NCBI GenBank assembly: GCA_032433765.1
Contig: JAVIAB010000092.1
Coordinates: forward strand, 101,994,564-102,058,563
Direction of reading: 5' to 3'
DNA: 64,000 nt
Origin: Megaustenia siamemsis
Taxonomy: Eukaryota > Mollusca > Gastropoda > Stylommatophora > Ariophantidae
A model generated the notes under the pieces. That model was not told the DNA's origin. It saw only the letters and a list, made by a program, of their open reading frames with translations, and did no database searches. How positions within the stretch are numbered: the first letter of the stretch is position 1; every line of letters begins with the position of its first letter. Of the stretch, positions 1 through 12,200 are shown piece by piece. The position numbers and the translations under genes were made by a program.

Positions 1-389
1 TCATTGTAAAAAGTATTGTTATGGAAACAGCGCCATATATTTAGAAGCAGTGATCTCTGCAATATGTGCCACTTTGGCACGCAAGGTTTCTGTTTTTGAG
101 ATTGTGGTTCTGCCCTATGTGCCGTCTTCGGCTCGAAAGGACAATAGATAGATAGATAGTTGACTGAATAATAATTCAGCTGTTGACTTCTTACCATCTC
201 GTTCGCTTCTCCATGCTTCTGTGAGAGTTAGGTTGTATGGATCAATCATCAAAAGCTGAATCACTTCGTCTGCAAATCCTGTGAAACTTGTTGAATATAA
301 AAAGTGTCAGATTAAGTGTTAATCTCATGTATTTGCAAAGTCTGGCATGCTACTTATACTGAACGGGATTTTTTTTTCTTCTCTCTTTT
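1..389. other. no recognisable gene
   Basis: AT-rich sequence with a short GATA-type run near 147-160. I see no coding pattern or element I can name. Confidence 0.4.
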
Positions 390-720
390 ATCACGTTCTG
401 TTTTTTTGCCGGCAGGATCGCCGATTTAAGTCAATGCTGTGTTCTCTATCAAAGGCATTTTCTGAGGCTTTTGTACATAGTGAATTGTATTTTTTATTAT
501 GTCGTAAATGCCCGTACTCTTCGCATGATTATTCTTAGTAATATCTTAGTCATGTGACTCGCTTATTGTACGATAATCATCGCATTCAATCACACCATAT
601 TTCTTTGGTAGGTCTATGAATATTGATTTTATCAGGTCTTCTGGTATATATATCAGCTATTGTAGATATCATTCAATATTTTTGTTATTATTTCAATTCC
701 AAAATCACCCATGGCTTCAA
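390..720 (-). mobile_element. LINE 3' remnant
   Basis: The stretch around 400-520 resembles 37310-37420: both have a 'tttttgccgg' start, a 'gtcaatg' block and the phrase 'ttattatgtcgtaaa'. The 37-kb copy runs on into a reverse-transcriptase C-terminal tail on the minus strand, so this is probably another 3' end of that LINE. It is heavily decayed and has no usable frame. Confidence 0.4.
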
Positions 721-739
721 TCTCTTCTTTAGTTATATT

Positions 740-880
740 AAAGAGAAAAGATGCCAAGCAGCTTAAGAGAATGGCTTGGCAGAAGGTCAACAACAGAAAT
801 GATAAATAACTGTCGAGATCGAAAGTTGTGGAGAGACATGATCACCTACGCCAGCAGGCATGGTACTTGATGATGATGAA
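740..880 (+). mobile_element. RTE-like LINE, C-terminal tail
   Basis: On the plus strand the sequence matches the C-terminal tail of the RTE-like LINE seen at 44405-44640 on the other strand (residues like REWLGRRST, then a LWRDMI-type block and SRHGT). It ends in a TGATGA-type microsatellite, the usual 3' end of these elements here. Strongly 5'-truncated, non-functional. Confidence 0.7.
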
Positions 881-2259
881 ATTCCCTCATTCCTTCTTCT
901 TCTTGGTCTACCTCTATACTAAAGGGAATTAAGCAAAGAAAATGCTCTATCTCAAACTGCTCAAGGAGAAATGATCACGCTGTGTGATCAACAAGTAAGC
1001 TTCAAAGAAAATATAAAGACTGCACTAAAGGACTTTTGCATTAGTAACTCAGAATAGAAGAGCGTGGCTGTTACCCATTCAATAGTATGTGGAGTATCTA
1101 CCAATGGTTTTGTTATATATTGGACAAATAAAATGATGAACTCTCTCCAGATGTAATAAAACCTCAAACTCTTATTTCCATTTCTTCCTTTTCGACTTGC
1201 TTCTAACCCTATAACAAACGTTACTTCTCAACTCAGGTTATCCTATTAAACACAGCTATTTCAATCTACGGTATACAAACATTTATTTCATTGTTTCATG
1301 TTTATTGTATCATTATTTGTAAATGTGTATTCTTATTCGGTAACTAATGTTTTTATGTTCCTAAGAGAAGAATTTTGACGAAACATCGATAATGATCCCG
1401 TGGTTTCTCCCTACAACTTTAAGCTACCATCACGCGTTGTTTATTTAGACTTTTTTTCTACTTTATTCTCCAGCCGTCATGCACTCGCTCCAAACTTTAA
1501 ATCTTTTAAGCTCTTGTTAATCCTCGTTAAATATAATCATTATCTGTCCTCTCACTCGTCCTTTTATTAAATAGTCAATAAATGTTATTACAGACGCGCT
1601 CGAATCTTTTAGTTTTTCTTATTATGTTCTGATCAGGTGCTGCGAGTTACTCTCGTTTCCGTCGCTAGACTAGTGCGTGTGATTAACGTGATTACTGTCT
1701 GAATCTTCTCTTGTATTCTACGCAGCTGAATTGTAGTGTGTCTTGCGGTCAATGATGCATCGTTCGTTGCTGGTCCAATGATAGGGCATTACCACAGTCT
1801 GCATGTCCATTGCACTGAAATAAAGAGAGTTCAAATAATAGTACTTAGCGGAAACATATCTCTACTCATGAGAAACTGATGATAGATTCTACATTTTGTG
1901 TTTAGTGGTTTCAAGTAAAAATATAACAGAATTTGTGTGTTTTTTAAACATAAAGGAAAAAAAAGATAGTTTAAAAGGCAAAAAAAACAACAATATTGAA
2001 ATAGTATTATTATTATTTTTATCTTGCCACCATAAATGTAAAATGTGTGAAATATTATATCCTCATAAATACACGGATTGACTATTTTCTTGACTGTAAC
2101 GTCACATTGAGTTCAACAGATGAAGCACTAAACAATTGGTCCAAAATTACACGTAGTCAATGGCCAAAGTTTGTAATTTGATAGCTGGCTGAACAATTCA
2201 GATCAACGTTTCATCTGAAATATTTTATCCTGATTTGTAAAGCTGTGAGTTCACATTTA
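881..2259. other. no recognisable gene
   Basis: AT-rich, frequent stops in all frames. The one small open frame near 1896-2081 is low-complexity and has no support as a gene. Confidence 0.4.
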
Positions 2260-2325
2260 TTGTAAAGATGCAAGCTAACAATTAAAGCTGCAAGCTAACA
2301 GTTGTAAAGCTGCAAGCTAACAGTA
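2260..2325. repeat. short tandem repeat, about 22 bp unit
   Basis: Three consecutive units containing 'gcaagctaacag', separated by 'aaagct' or 'ttgtaaagct'. Confidence 0.8.
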
Positions 2326-2420
2326 AGATTCCGAATTACATTGTTGTTATGAAGATCACTATAACGACAATGCCGAAACACTTGAGACTCGATTCTCACA
2401 AACAATGGACGACGCTAGAT

Positions 2421-3032
2421 ATTGGTTATTGGTTATGGAAGGCCTCGGTATCACTGCAAACGAATTAAAATCCATAATTGCTCAACTGCCCGTGGGAGTG
2501 GAATCATCCGAATTACTAACACATCTCCCAAACAAAGAAAGGTAACTGTAGTCCCCAACGTAGCAGTCTCAGCACACGCCAAAAGACATAAGGCGAAACC
2601 GCGCAGAAAGTGAACACAGCCAACTGTTCCCTGTCATACAATATTATCATTCATCGTAAACAAGCGGGATATCGAAACAGGAATCAAAACGCATGAGACA
2701 CACAGCTCACGGTGTGCACAGAGCACTTAACTCAGTAGCTCCTGCAACAAGCCGGAACCGGAATATGAGGAAACTGCAAGAAGGAACACTTTTCAGACAT
2801 AGCCTTCAATTGTTCCTGCCGCCTATCCACCATATACCATGGAAGTTCGCGTCCTCCCGAAAATGATGATCTTCGTAGCACTTCATGATGTTAGGCCATC
2901 GTTGATGACTCCAATTCCAAACATATAGACACACAGTGGTGGTAAGTTATCATTTCCACTCCAACAGAAGCCACCTGACCTGTAGTTAGTAAAACACAGA
3001 GAGAATATGATTTTGTGACCTTCACTGATTGA
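2421..3032 (-). mobile_element. 3'-anchored retroposon, copy A
   Basis: Shares its 3' end with copies at 28974, 33075 and 44372. All end at a variable run of the heptamer 'aaccaat' (seen here as 'ttggtta' on the plus strand). This copy carries the common 3' UTR and the last codons of the cysteine-rich protein found in the copy at 28974-30240, then homology stops near 3032. The differing 5' break points are the usual sign of target-primed reverse transcription. The 63-codon plus-strand frame at 2422-2613 lies antisense inside the UTR and is probably a shadow. Confidence 0.75.
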
Positions 3033-3379
3033 CTCATACCCTACGACTAATCGATATCTTCAACATACTTTATGAAGAAACAACATATATGTTAAATATT
3101 TTAAGCTTACCTAGGCGAAATGTAGCAGATATACGTGTGTGTATGTATTTTTTATGTATGTAGGCGTATGTATACACTGTATGTATGTATCTATATATAG
3201 GAGTATATATTGTCTGTTGTATTTAATACGTGTATTACGTCATTACAAAAAGTACGGACCTAATCCTTTATTTTCACAAATAACATAAAATATTGTAAAA
3301 AATCTTCAGAAATAGATTTCTGAAGTTTCCTGCCATTTTAAGAAGAAAAGTTTTAGCAACCTGACACCAGACGGGCTTC

Positions 3380-3610
3380 TTACATTTATTTGTATGTGTT
3401 TATTTGTTTGTATGTGTTTAATTATCTGTATGTATTTAATTATCTGTATGTGTTTAATTATTTGTATGTGTTTATTTGTATGGTTTAATTATATGTATGT
3501 ATTTAATTATCTGTATGTGTTTAATTATTTGTATGTGTTTATTAATTTGTATATGTTTGTATGTGCTTAATTATTTGTATATGTTTATTTTTTTATGTAT
3601 TTATTTATTT
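3380..3610. repeat. degenerate tandem repeat, TGTTTAATTATTTGTATG type
   Basis: About a dozen irregular units of 16-20 bp built from 'tgtttaatta' and 'tttgtatg'. Confidence 0.85.
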
Positions 3611-4227
3611 TTATCAAAGTGGCCACAGCTTCAAAATAGCAAATGAGTTGTGTTCGAGTGTTGCCCAGCTGGAGGTTATCAGCCTAAAGTGACTCACCAT
3701 CGTCTAGAAATGCGTTTGAGTCGGGCGTTGCCAGCGTTGATACTGTTAGCAGGCGATAACATCAATTTCAAAAAAGTATTACTAACTACTGATAAATCGC
3801 ACAATATGGGTCGATGCAGCTTTGAAGATAAACTGCTCGCTTAACTGTCTGTAGATATCTGCTTAGGAGTACAATAGGAGAGATCTTTTTTTTCCATTGA
3901 AACTTAATTCAAGGTAAGCGAAATTCGGTACATAGTCTTACTGGAGACGGACGACAAAGAGGCGGGCATAGTCTCATGTTAAAGTATAGCCATAAATGAG
4001 CCCACGCGTTTTCATTGACTTTCCTTGCAAAGTAGTCATTGTTGTAATCACTGTTTTATCTTCAAGGAAAAACAATACTACACGAGACTTTAGTACGTGG
4101 GAAACAAAAAAAATTGGTTTGGCACTGATAAGACAAAATTAGATCAAAATACAAACACAATGAACTTTCAACAGGTCAACGGTAGCTAAACTAGTTTTCT
4201 ATTATGTCTATCAAACCATTACGTTAC
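3611..4227. other. no recognisable gene
   Basis: No element recognised. A 64-codon open frame at 3650-3844 has no family resemblance I can see. Confidence 0.4.
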
Positions 4228-4229
4228 TA

Positions 4230-4334
4230 TAGTCCGTTCAGAAATTCATAATCACACCTGAATTAGTTTTGCGTGATAACCGCTTGTTATTTTGGTTTTA
4301 AATTTTTCATGCAATCTTAGAATATTGATGACGC
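4230..4334. repeat. left terminal inverted repeat
   Basis: Reverse complement of 6106-6210 with few differences; outer end TAGTCCGTTCAG, inner end near 'aatattgatgac'. Confidence 0.9.
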
Positions 4335-4644
4335 AAAGATTTGGGTATTTTTTTATTCCACAAAACACAACAGATTTTGCACATCAGCGAATTCCTTTGA
4401 TCTTTTATGACGATATCACACAAGTTGATTCAAATTGTAGAGTTTACAGTAATCGTGTTAAATTTTCCAGTTTACTGCAATTCTTGCCAGACGCGTATCT
4501 ACATAGTGCTTAATTGTGGGTGTTGTTCGTTATGTGTATTTGCAAACATGAATTCAATTGGTTACAATTAGTCTTGTCCTTCGGTCACCATTAGATCCCA
4601 GGACGTTCTAACTGCAGCTGGAATTGAATTCACATTAATTTTAA

Positions 4645-5770
4645 TCATTCCGAATCTGACGATTCCAAGAGGTTGATAATCATTACTGGCTGGACAAATA
4701 GTAATCCATCTCGTTTCCAGTACTCATCTTCCACCCGCAGCACATGTTCAACACACTTCTTCCAGAACAGAATGTCTATTTTTGAGAGAGACTCGCGTGT
4801 CAGAACTTCAACATCACACATTTTAAACGTCCTGTTCTGTTCTGCAACTTGTCCTTTGACGTGAGCCCAGACAAGTTCGAATGGATTAAGGTGCGCATGA
4901 TATGGAGGGAGTCGAAGAGAGGTGTGGCCGTATTTCTCAATGATTTTGTCAACATGGTACAAATTTTTCTTAATCGTATTCTTCACAAGTTGTAACAATT
5001 CGGGTTTTAAATATGTGTCGTCAAATTTGACATTTTCATTCGCAAGCCATGTCCTAATTTGCTCTTTTGTATTTGATGCAGTAGGCACTTTGTCTTCCTC
5101 TGATGCGACATTGTGGTATGATGCATTATCCATGACTATGCATGAAGGTCTCTGGTAAGGGGTTAAGGCAAAGAAATGCAAATGAATGCATAAAAATGCG
5201 AAGCTGCAGTAAAGCTGAATTCGAGGAAAAAATGAAAATAAAAAAATAAAAAATGGTATGTTAGAAGCTTTACGTGATTAGTAGACGACACAGATTCGAA
5301 TCTGTGTCGTCTACTAATCACGTAAAGCTTCTAACATACCATTTTTTATTTTTTTCAATTTTTCCATGAAGGTCTCTCCAGGATTGGTAAAAGATCGTTC
5401 TCCAACCAGTGCCTGAAAATGTTTCCATTCATTTCAGTATGGTAGTCCCTACCATCGGTACTTTTGATTGGAAAATAAGTCCCGCATCATGGACAAGGCC
5501 GTTTTCTGTCCTTCCAGCATGCGTTAATATAATGCGCTGGCCTTTGCTGCTCGGAATTGTTCTTTTGAGTTTGCCATTTACTGACTGCCATTCTTTAGGA
5601 TAGGTGTGGTGTGCGTTGACCCTGATTCGTCCAAATATACAAATATCATACCGTTCACTCCGCCGCTCACGGATCTGCCTCAGGTATTTGCTTCGAGCAA
5701 TGACCAAGTGTGGTTTTTCACAACTGATATAGTAAAACAGTAACTTTTTTGCATAGTTATAAATTTGCAT
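4645..5770 (-). pseudogene. DDE_3 transposase, broken
   Basis: Two minus-strand segments join into one transposase when the 211-bp insert is ignored. The upstream part (5770 to about 5378) has the VNAHHTYPKEW block, normally just after the first catalytic Asp. Here the usual acidic-E-T-W is replaced by GRIR, so that Asp seems lost. The downstream part (5153 to 4645) has IVMDNASYHN with the second Asp, then PPYHAHLNPFELVW with the third acidic residue, then VKGQV and a C-terminal helix region. The family uses this domain to cut and join at TA sites. I see no helix-turn-helix DNA-binding region upstream, so the N-terminus is probably deleted. Inactive by several lesions. Confidence 0.88.
5154..5364. 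repeat. 211-bp insert with perfect 116-bp palindrome
   Basis: The insert splits the transposase coding sequence and is flanked by identical 13-bp copies of CATGAAGGTCTCT (5141-5153 and 5365-5377), a target site duplication. Within it 5240-5297 and 5298-5355 are exact reverse complements with no spacer, centred on GATTCGAATC. An imperfect match continues a few bases further out. The remaining 86 bp next to the left duplication are not palindromic. A 13-bp duplication fits retroposition or a transposase making long staggers; the origin is unknown. Confidence 0.9.
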
Positions 5771-6105
5771 TTCGAACTCATTGTAATTTAGATATAAATG
5801 TTGGTATTTAAAGTCAACAAATTGTCTACTGAGTCTTCACAAAATTAATAAAGATATGCCTTCCCTTCGGTAATTAATGCCAAGGCCGTGGTGCGTCATG
5901 TCGTTCAATAACAATTCAGTTTTGTGCACGGGATTTCCTGAAGTTAGTGTTTCTGCAATAGCCAAACTATTTTATGTGAACGACCGCACCAAATTAATGT
6001 ATATATCCTAAAATGGTGTCAAATTGGAACAGGGTGAATTTAATATACCTAAAGAATAAAACTTTTAAACTAGATCAAATTTCTCAGAGCAAAAAATATT
6101 TATAT

Positions 6106-6210
6106 AACGTCAACAATATTCTAAGATTGCATGGAAAATTTAAAACCAAAATAACAAGCGGTTATCACTCAAAACTAATTCAGGTGTGATTATGAATTCT
6201 GAACGGACTA
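6106..6210. repeat. right terminal inverted repeat
   Basis: Mirror of 4230-4334; outer end CTGAACGGACTA followed by TA. Confidence 0.9.
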
Positions 6211-6279
6211 TAACACTCAGCTACTCACACACTGACTTTAACAAAATAACATTGGAAAGGTGTTATCTAAGGAAACTAA

Positions 6280-7875
6280 AGTAATAAATCATCAGCATCT
6301 TTGAGTGCCGTCTCCGTATAGAAGGTTGGCTACCATGGAGCGCCATTCCGCTCTGTCTCTGCTTTGATGGTGCAGGTTTTCATAGGCTGACCTATCCGTC
6401 TTTTCATTGTACTCATTCACGATGCGTCTTGGTCTGCCTCTTTTACCTTGTATTTTCCATTACAAGATTACTTTTAATATGCTGTTGTGTCTTTTAACAT
6501 GTCCCAAACATTTCATTTTTCTTGTTTGAATTGTATTTAGTAGTTCTCTTTTCATTTTTATTTGTTTTAAGACATAGTTTTTTTTTCTCTCCGTCCAATT
6601 CTACCTATTCTTCTATATATTCACATTTCAAAGGCTTCAATTTTCTATTCTGTTTTGTTGTCCAGCTTCCACGTTTCTGCACCATACATGAATGTTGACA
6701 CGATGTAACATTTTGCTATTCTTAGTTTCAACCCTGATGTTAATCGTTTGGATATTAATATATTTTCATGACATTAAAATTACGTTTTGCCATTCCTGTT
6801 CTTTGTTTATTTCAGTTGTGCATTTTCCATCACTGGTTATAGTACGCCCAAGGAAGTTGTAGCTCTGAACTGTCTTCAGGTCTATTACTTCAATTTTGAT
6901 ATACACTTGTAGGTTTTGAGTATTTTCTTTGTTTTTGATCATAGTTTTAGTCTTTTTATTCATATCCAATCCATATTTTTTATTTGTTATGTTTATTTCA
7001 TTAAGTAATGTTGTAAATCTTTAGGATTTTCTGCTAGTAGTACAATATCATCAGCATATCTTAGGTTATTGATTATCTTTCCATTATTGTTTAGGCCTGG
7101 CATCTCAGTGATGTTTTTAAAGACTTGCTCAGTGTCTAGATTGAACAAGCTTGGTGATAGGATGCGTCCCTGTCTTTCTCCCCTTTATATATCAATGAGT
7201 GTAGAGTTCTCTTTGTTATATTTTATTATTGCTGTTTGCTTCCAGTATAAATTACATATTAGTAGTATGTCAGTGTCATCTAGACATACTACTTTGGAGA
7301 ATTCTATGAATCAGGCATATATTGTTTTGTTATTTCTGTGTAAAAAAAAAAGTAAAGTACCCCCGTCACGCCAAGTGGAATCGTATAGGGAATATGGTAT
7401 TAGTGACCATAAATTTTACAGACCTTCGGCACATGATTTTTGGGGTAATGTGGTCAGTATTACGCCCGTGCTGCTTTACTTTCTCAGAAAAATACCCGGT
7501 ACCCATTTAAGGCTGGGTGAACCCGGAAGCCGTCGATTGGGATCGAACCCTACACCTTGTCCTTTGTAGTCCAGTTCACTAGCCACTGAGCTATCGCGGC
7601 TCCTTATTTCTGTGCACTTTTCGATTACTGTCCTCATACAGAATTACGGCTTCTTTTGTCCCACTATTTTTCCTAAATCCAATTGCTGCTCATCTAATTT
7701 AATATTGATTTTGTTCTGAATACTTTCTACATAACTTTTAGCAAGATTGTTGTTACATACCTTATTGTGCATATTGTTCTAAAGTCATTGCATTCAACTG
7801 CACAATTCTTTTTTAGGCAATGCAACGAAAATTGATGTTTTTAGTTCCTTTGGTGTGTATCCTGTATTGTATCAG
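6280..7875 (-). mobile_element. RTE-like LINE fragment, split by a SINE
   Basis: Read on the minus strand, pieces match the reverse transcriptase at 36225-37150: the segment facing the catalytic region near 7020-7160, the block with KTKTMIKNKEN near 6950, the YNFLGRTITSDGKCTTEI block near 6835, then the C-terminal tail toward 6290. The SINE at 7341-7603 interrupts it; upstream RT sequence resumes at 7604 and runs to about 7875. Several frameshifts and stops; not functional. Confidence 0.85.
7341..7603 (-). mobile_element. tRNA-derived SINE, family S, nested in LINE
   Basis: The minus strand starts GAGCCGCGATAGCTCAGTGG (pol III A box) with a B box matching GGTTCGATCCC about 45 bases on, then a conserved body with GGCACGGGCGTAATAC and a 3' end CGTGACGGGGGTACTTTACT followed by T. 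An 11-bp target duplication TTATTTCTGTG flanks it (7330-7340 and 7604-7614). Confidence 0.92.
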
Positions 7876-8984
7876 TGATAAATACCACACATAAAGTGTG
7901 GCAGTGTTGTGAAAACATAACTTTGATACATAAGATCTACCCGTAATGTTGTATGAACATGTAAGGCACAGTGAGTTCACCACGCTGAAAGTCCAAATTA
8001 AAATGTGTTTTATTTTAATGTATTTAAATGTATTTATTTGTTTTATTTTAATTTTATTTACTTTGTTGTAAGATAAAATTAAGATATAAAAAAGCTCATG
8101 AAAATTCATTGGACAAATAATTGTATTGATAATTTGAGTGCTCTAAAAAAAGACATTAAACGATCTGCTTAAGGCACTTAGTAACTATATTGGTTTTCTG
8201 TGAACGATAGTTGAATTAATGGGAACCGGTTTAGTGTTGCGAATGAATGTGTCATAATGAAATGTGAAAGCTGATTGGTTCACTTCCTGCCCTGTTGCGT
8301 TTCTTTATGAGGCGAACGATGAGTCCCAAACACGACATTGTCAGATGAGGGTCAGTGGAGGTTATCAGCTTGAGTAGCAATCTGGACTGTCTTACCAAGT
8401 AATTATCTTGTCACGCATAGTGTGGGTGTTTGTATTTGTTTCAATTAGACCGTCTATCTGGCATCATCTTCTTTACATCTTGATTGAAGATGCATCGGCA
8501 AAACACTCGTGGTCGAGCCGGCGTGAGATGTCCTCACGGGTAGCAACAAAGTTCCTCCAATTCGGATGGGCCCTTGGCCTTCTGTTGCAAAAATGTCTAT
8601 GTCAGACCCACTCTGTTCATCTCTATTTTACCCCATCAGATTGACCTTGATCTGCTTCCCTGTCATCTTCTATCTGGAGCTCACTGCAAAGCAGTGTTTG
8701 CGATTCTTACAAAGTTAACAGCCAGTACAGCTCAATTGTATGTAAGGGTTCTCTGTACGTCATCGTGGCATCTTCATTGCAGCTTTCATTTTTTTTACTA
8801 ATCTTATATGTCACAAAATATTGTAAGAATTATCTTCAGGCAACTTGTTCAAATACCAGTTTTAAAGTGTCCTTTATTCTCAGTTTTTCCCAAGAATGTA
8901 AACATATTTACATGCATATCAACACATACACAAATATATATTTACATACATACACACATATACACATATAAATGTTCTTATGGA
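7876..8984. other. no recognisable gene; CA/TA-rich end
   Basis: The 8405-8800 stretch is less AT-rich than its surroundings and has moderately long open frames on both strands, but I recognise no domain. Near 8900-8975 there is an 'acatacaca' type microsatellite. Confidence 0.35.
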
Positions 8985-8989
8985 CATAC

Positions 8990-9246
8990 ATAAAGTAGTA
9001 AAGTACGCCCGTCACGCCAAGTGGCGTATAGGGAATATGGTGTTAGTGACCATATATTTTACAGACCTTCGGCACATGATTTTTTGGGTAATGTGGTCGG
9101 TATTACGCCCGTGCCGCTTCACTTTTCCTGAAAAAAATCAGGTATCCATTAAAAGTTGGGTGAACCCGGAAGCCGTCGGTTGGGATCGAACCCTACCTCT
9201 TGTCCTTTGTAGTCCAGTTCACTAACCACTGAGCAATCGCGGCTCC
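8990..9246 (-). mobile_element. tRNA-derived SINE, family S
   Basis: Full-length copy of the family at 7341-7603; the tRNA-like head is at the right end, the 3' tail at the left. Possible target duplication of ACATACAT on each side. It sits directly against the 3' end of the next LINE. Confidence 0.9.
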
Positions 9247-9254
9247 AAGTACAT

Positions 9255-12200
9255 ACATACATTTGAGTTATTTACGGGTCATCATCATTGCACTCCGAAC
9301 ATGTCCATAGGTGCTCAGATCCCTTCCTCAGCAAGCCCCGCAGTGTCCAGCGACTGACGACTCCAGTTCTGTGTTGGTTGATACGTCTTCTTACACGCCC
9401 ACTAAGTTTATCATTTCTGGCTGTGCCCATCTTAACTCCCATCTCTTTCATCCAAAGGAGTGACGTGGGTTTGTGGTTGTCGAAGTCCTGTTCTCTTCCC
9501 ACATCTTGGAGGGCATTGATGATGTCCGCCAGATCCATGGTTGACCGTCGTCAACGACAGCGCAGCTAGCCAACCTGTCTGCTCTTTCATTTCCCCGTAC
9601 ACCCGTATGTCCAGGAACATAGACAAAAGTGACCTTACGTATTTTTGACTTCTGCAATGACTCTAACCATTGCATGCGTACAGAGCCTCCACTTTTTTTT
9701 ATCATGCGCATCGAATCACTCAGTATACAGACGTGGGTGTAGTCTTGTGACTCAACCAGTGAATGTCCTGAGATCAGCCATCACCTTCATCGTCATGCTA
9801 CTCGTGGTCATGACGTATGCACCACTGTCTTCTTTGACTATTCTGCCTGCCGGGCAGGCTGTAAATGTCCATGCACTTCTTTGGTGTCGTATTACAGATG
9901 CGTCTGTATATATGACTGCATCTTTCGCATCGGTGTTATCGCAGATGAGGCCGTTGACCTCCGCATTGACCACGACTGAGTACGGTTCCCTACTTTTCCT
10001 GTCGAGTGTGACAGTACAAGAGAATATCCCCTTGAATGACGTAGGCACAGGTATCCACTCCTCGCCAACGTTGATATGATAAGCCCACAGACCTGTTTAA
10101 TGACATCTTCTGCTCGGCCCACCCATGATTTGCTTCTTTTTAGCCTGGCACCTTCCCCTGTGTTGAGCTCGTGGTGCAATGGATGCTCTTTATCTGCACT
10201 AATCTTGAGATATTCTCCAGATTTTGACTCTGTCATCCATGGTTGGAAAGTCAAGAAGATACTTCATTGCTACACAGGGAGCGTTCCTCGTACACCCCAA
10301 GATGATGCGCATGGCCTCATTTTGTATTTTATCCACTCTGTCAATTTGAGTCGTACTGACAGTAAGAATTGCCAGGGCATACTCGATTTGTGCGAGGACG
10401 AATCCCTGGAACAGAAGAGTAAATAGCCTCTGCTCGTTGTTGGCAGCTGCCATGACCTTCAAGGCGGCTAATCCTTTGCGGGATTTTGTTATCACATGGT
10501 CAACGTGGTCCCGAGAACACAGGCTGCTATCAAACTTAACTCCGAGGTATGTCATCAACTTGTCCCTGGTCACCTCTTCAGCTCCCATTCGTACTACCGG
10601 TGTGTGCGTATTAACGATATGATTGTTAAAGGAATTGAAACTGATGTTTTATTAGGATTAACCAAGGCACCTGAAACCCGAGACCAGGAAGAAATGCGAT
10701 CGAGTTTGTCTTGCATTGTGGAGGCGATTCCCTTCTGTCTCTTCCCTGTCGATATACCAGAATATCATCAGCAAAAGTCATAGTTCTTCCCCTCCCATCC
10801 AGCTGTTGTTCCGTGATCGTTATTGTGTACACGTTAAATATAACTGGTGACAATGGGGAGCCTTGTGGCAGCCCTGGACAAATGGATGTTGGCTCGGAAG
10901 ACCAACTTCCACATCTGAGTATCGCCTTCCTCTGAAACAGTGCCGCGGCGATCCATCTAATGAGGAAGGGGTGCACTGCCAGTTTGAGGAGCATGTGCAT
11001 GAGGTATTCAAATGGTGCTCTGTTGTATGCATCCTCGCGGTCTATAGCAGCAGCATGTCTCCTCTCGTCTGTGAAAGCCTTCGAAGACATAATATGTGAA
11101 GACAGCCACGTTGAGTAATGTCTCTTTGTTATATCTATAACCTCCGAGTGTGGGTGGGAAATGCGCGTTTCTGTTCAAGGTGACAGGTGAGAACAGAGGC
11201 AACTATTTTCTCCAGTAGCTTGCCCTCAGTGTTCTGCATCGTGATGATTCCGTAGGCACTGATCTGAGAATGATCTTTGTTTGGCTTCGGTAGTGGTAGT
11301 AAGTAGCTGTGAAGCCACTTCTCCTTAATCTGACCATTCCAAATGATGGTATTAAACTCTTTGGCCAATTTTTTCAATTCGTCGTCAGCTAAATTGCCTA
11401 TGTCGTCGTACCGAACACCATCTTGACCAGGAGTAGTGTTGTGTGACCTTTTAAGTGTCGTGCGAATGGTATCGGTTGTGATTGTGAGATCTTCTTCCAG
11501 CACTACATCCTTACACATTTTGACAGCCTTATTTCTTTGGTCCGTCTACTCAATGTAGCGGGCAAGCAGGGCCTTCCCTTTGCTCTCATTAGATTTGTGC
11601 CATATCTGGCCTGTGCTCTGAAAGTCTGGTATGCCTCTGTGTCGTGTTGTGCCAATCATGCTCTGATGAAGGCACCAGAATGTAGCTAGAGATTTTTCTA
11701 AACACAGTTTTTGACAGAAATTATTCCATTTGGCATCCTTAGCCTGCTTAGCACATAGTTTAAAGTGCATCATTTTTTGGTCGACCTCTTCTTTCAGACG
11801 CTTCAAGAGCTCAGGTTGTGTGTTCCATTTTTTCTGGCTTTCTGCCATGTCTTGGCCGTTTGTCTCTTGTTCCGCTAAGCTTTCTCGACGTCTACGTTCC
11901 ACCAGGGTGGCTGCGTCCATCTCACCTGCCTCCTACGAGGGGTGCTCTGTTTCCTATGTATGATTTTGCTAATGACGTTCTGGTCTGTTTTCTCGTAGTG
12001 GAATGTGTGTAACTTTCTTTTCTGTCTTCTATTTCTGCTTTTCTCAATTAGGAGGGCACATGGATAGTGATCACTTCCGTGGAATCCCTGTGCATTTCAC
12101 CTGCAAACCGGTGCGAAGGTGGAAGCCACCAGTGCCACGTCTATGACACTATCAGAGTCCCTGTTCGAGTGGCCATTCTTATTGCCCTTCCATCATTCAA

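Larger units (their letters stand above)
4230..6210 (-). mobile_element. Tc1/mariner-superfamily DNA transposon, non-autonomous now
   Basis: Bounded by about 105-bp terminal inverted repeats that begin TAGTCCGTTCAG and lie against TA dinucleotides on both sides (4228-4229 and 6211-6212), as expected for TA target duplication. The single gene runs on the minus strand and encodes a DDE_3-type transposase with its N-terminal part lost, first catalytic region altered and a 211-bp insert in the middle. The long TIRs are well preserved compared with the gene. Confidence 0.9.

Noticed and set aside
2422..2613. 63-codon frame conserved in three further copies (28946-29164, 44174-44470 and 33100-33270)
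   Set aside because: It lies antisense in the shared 3' UTR of the retroposon. Conservation comes from common descent of the copies.
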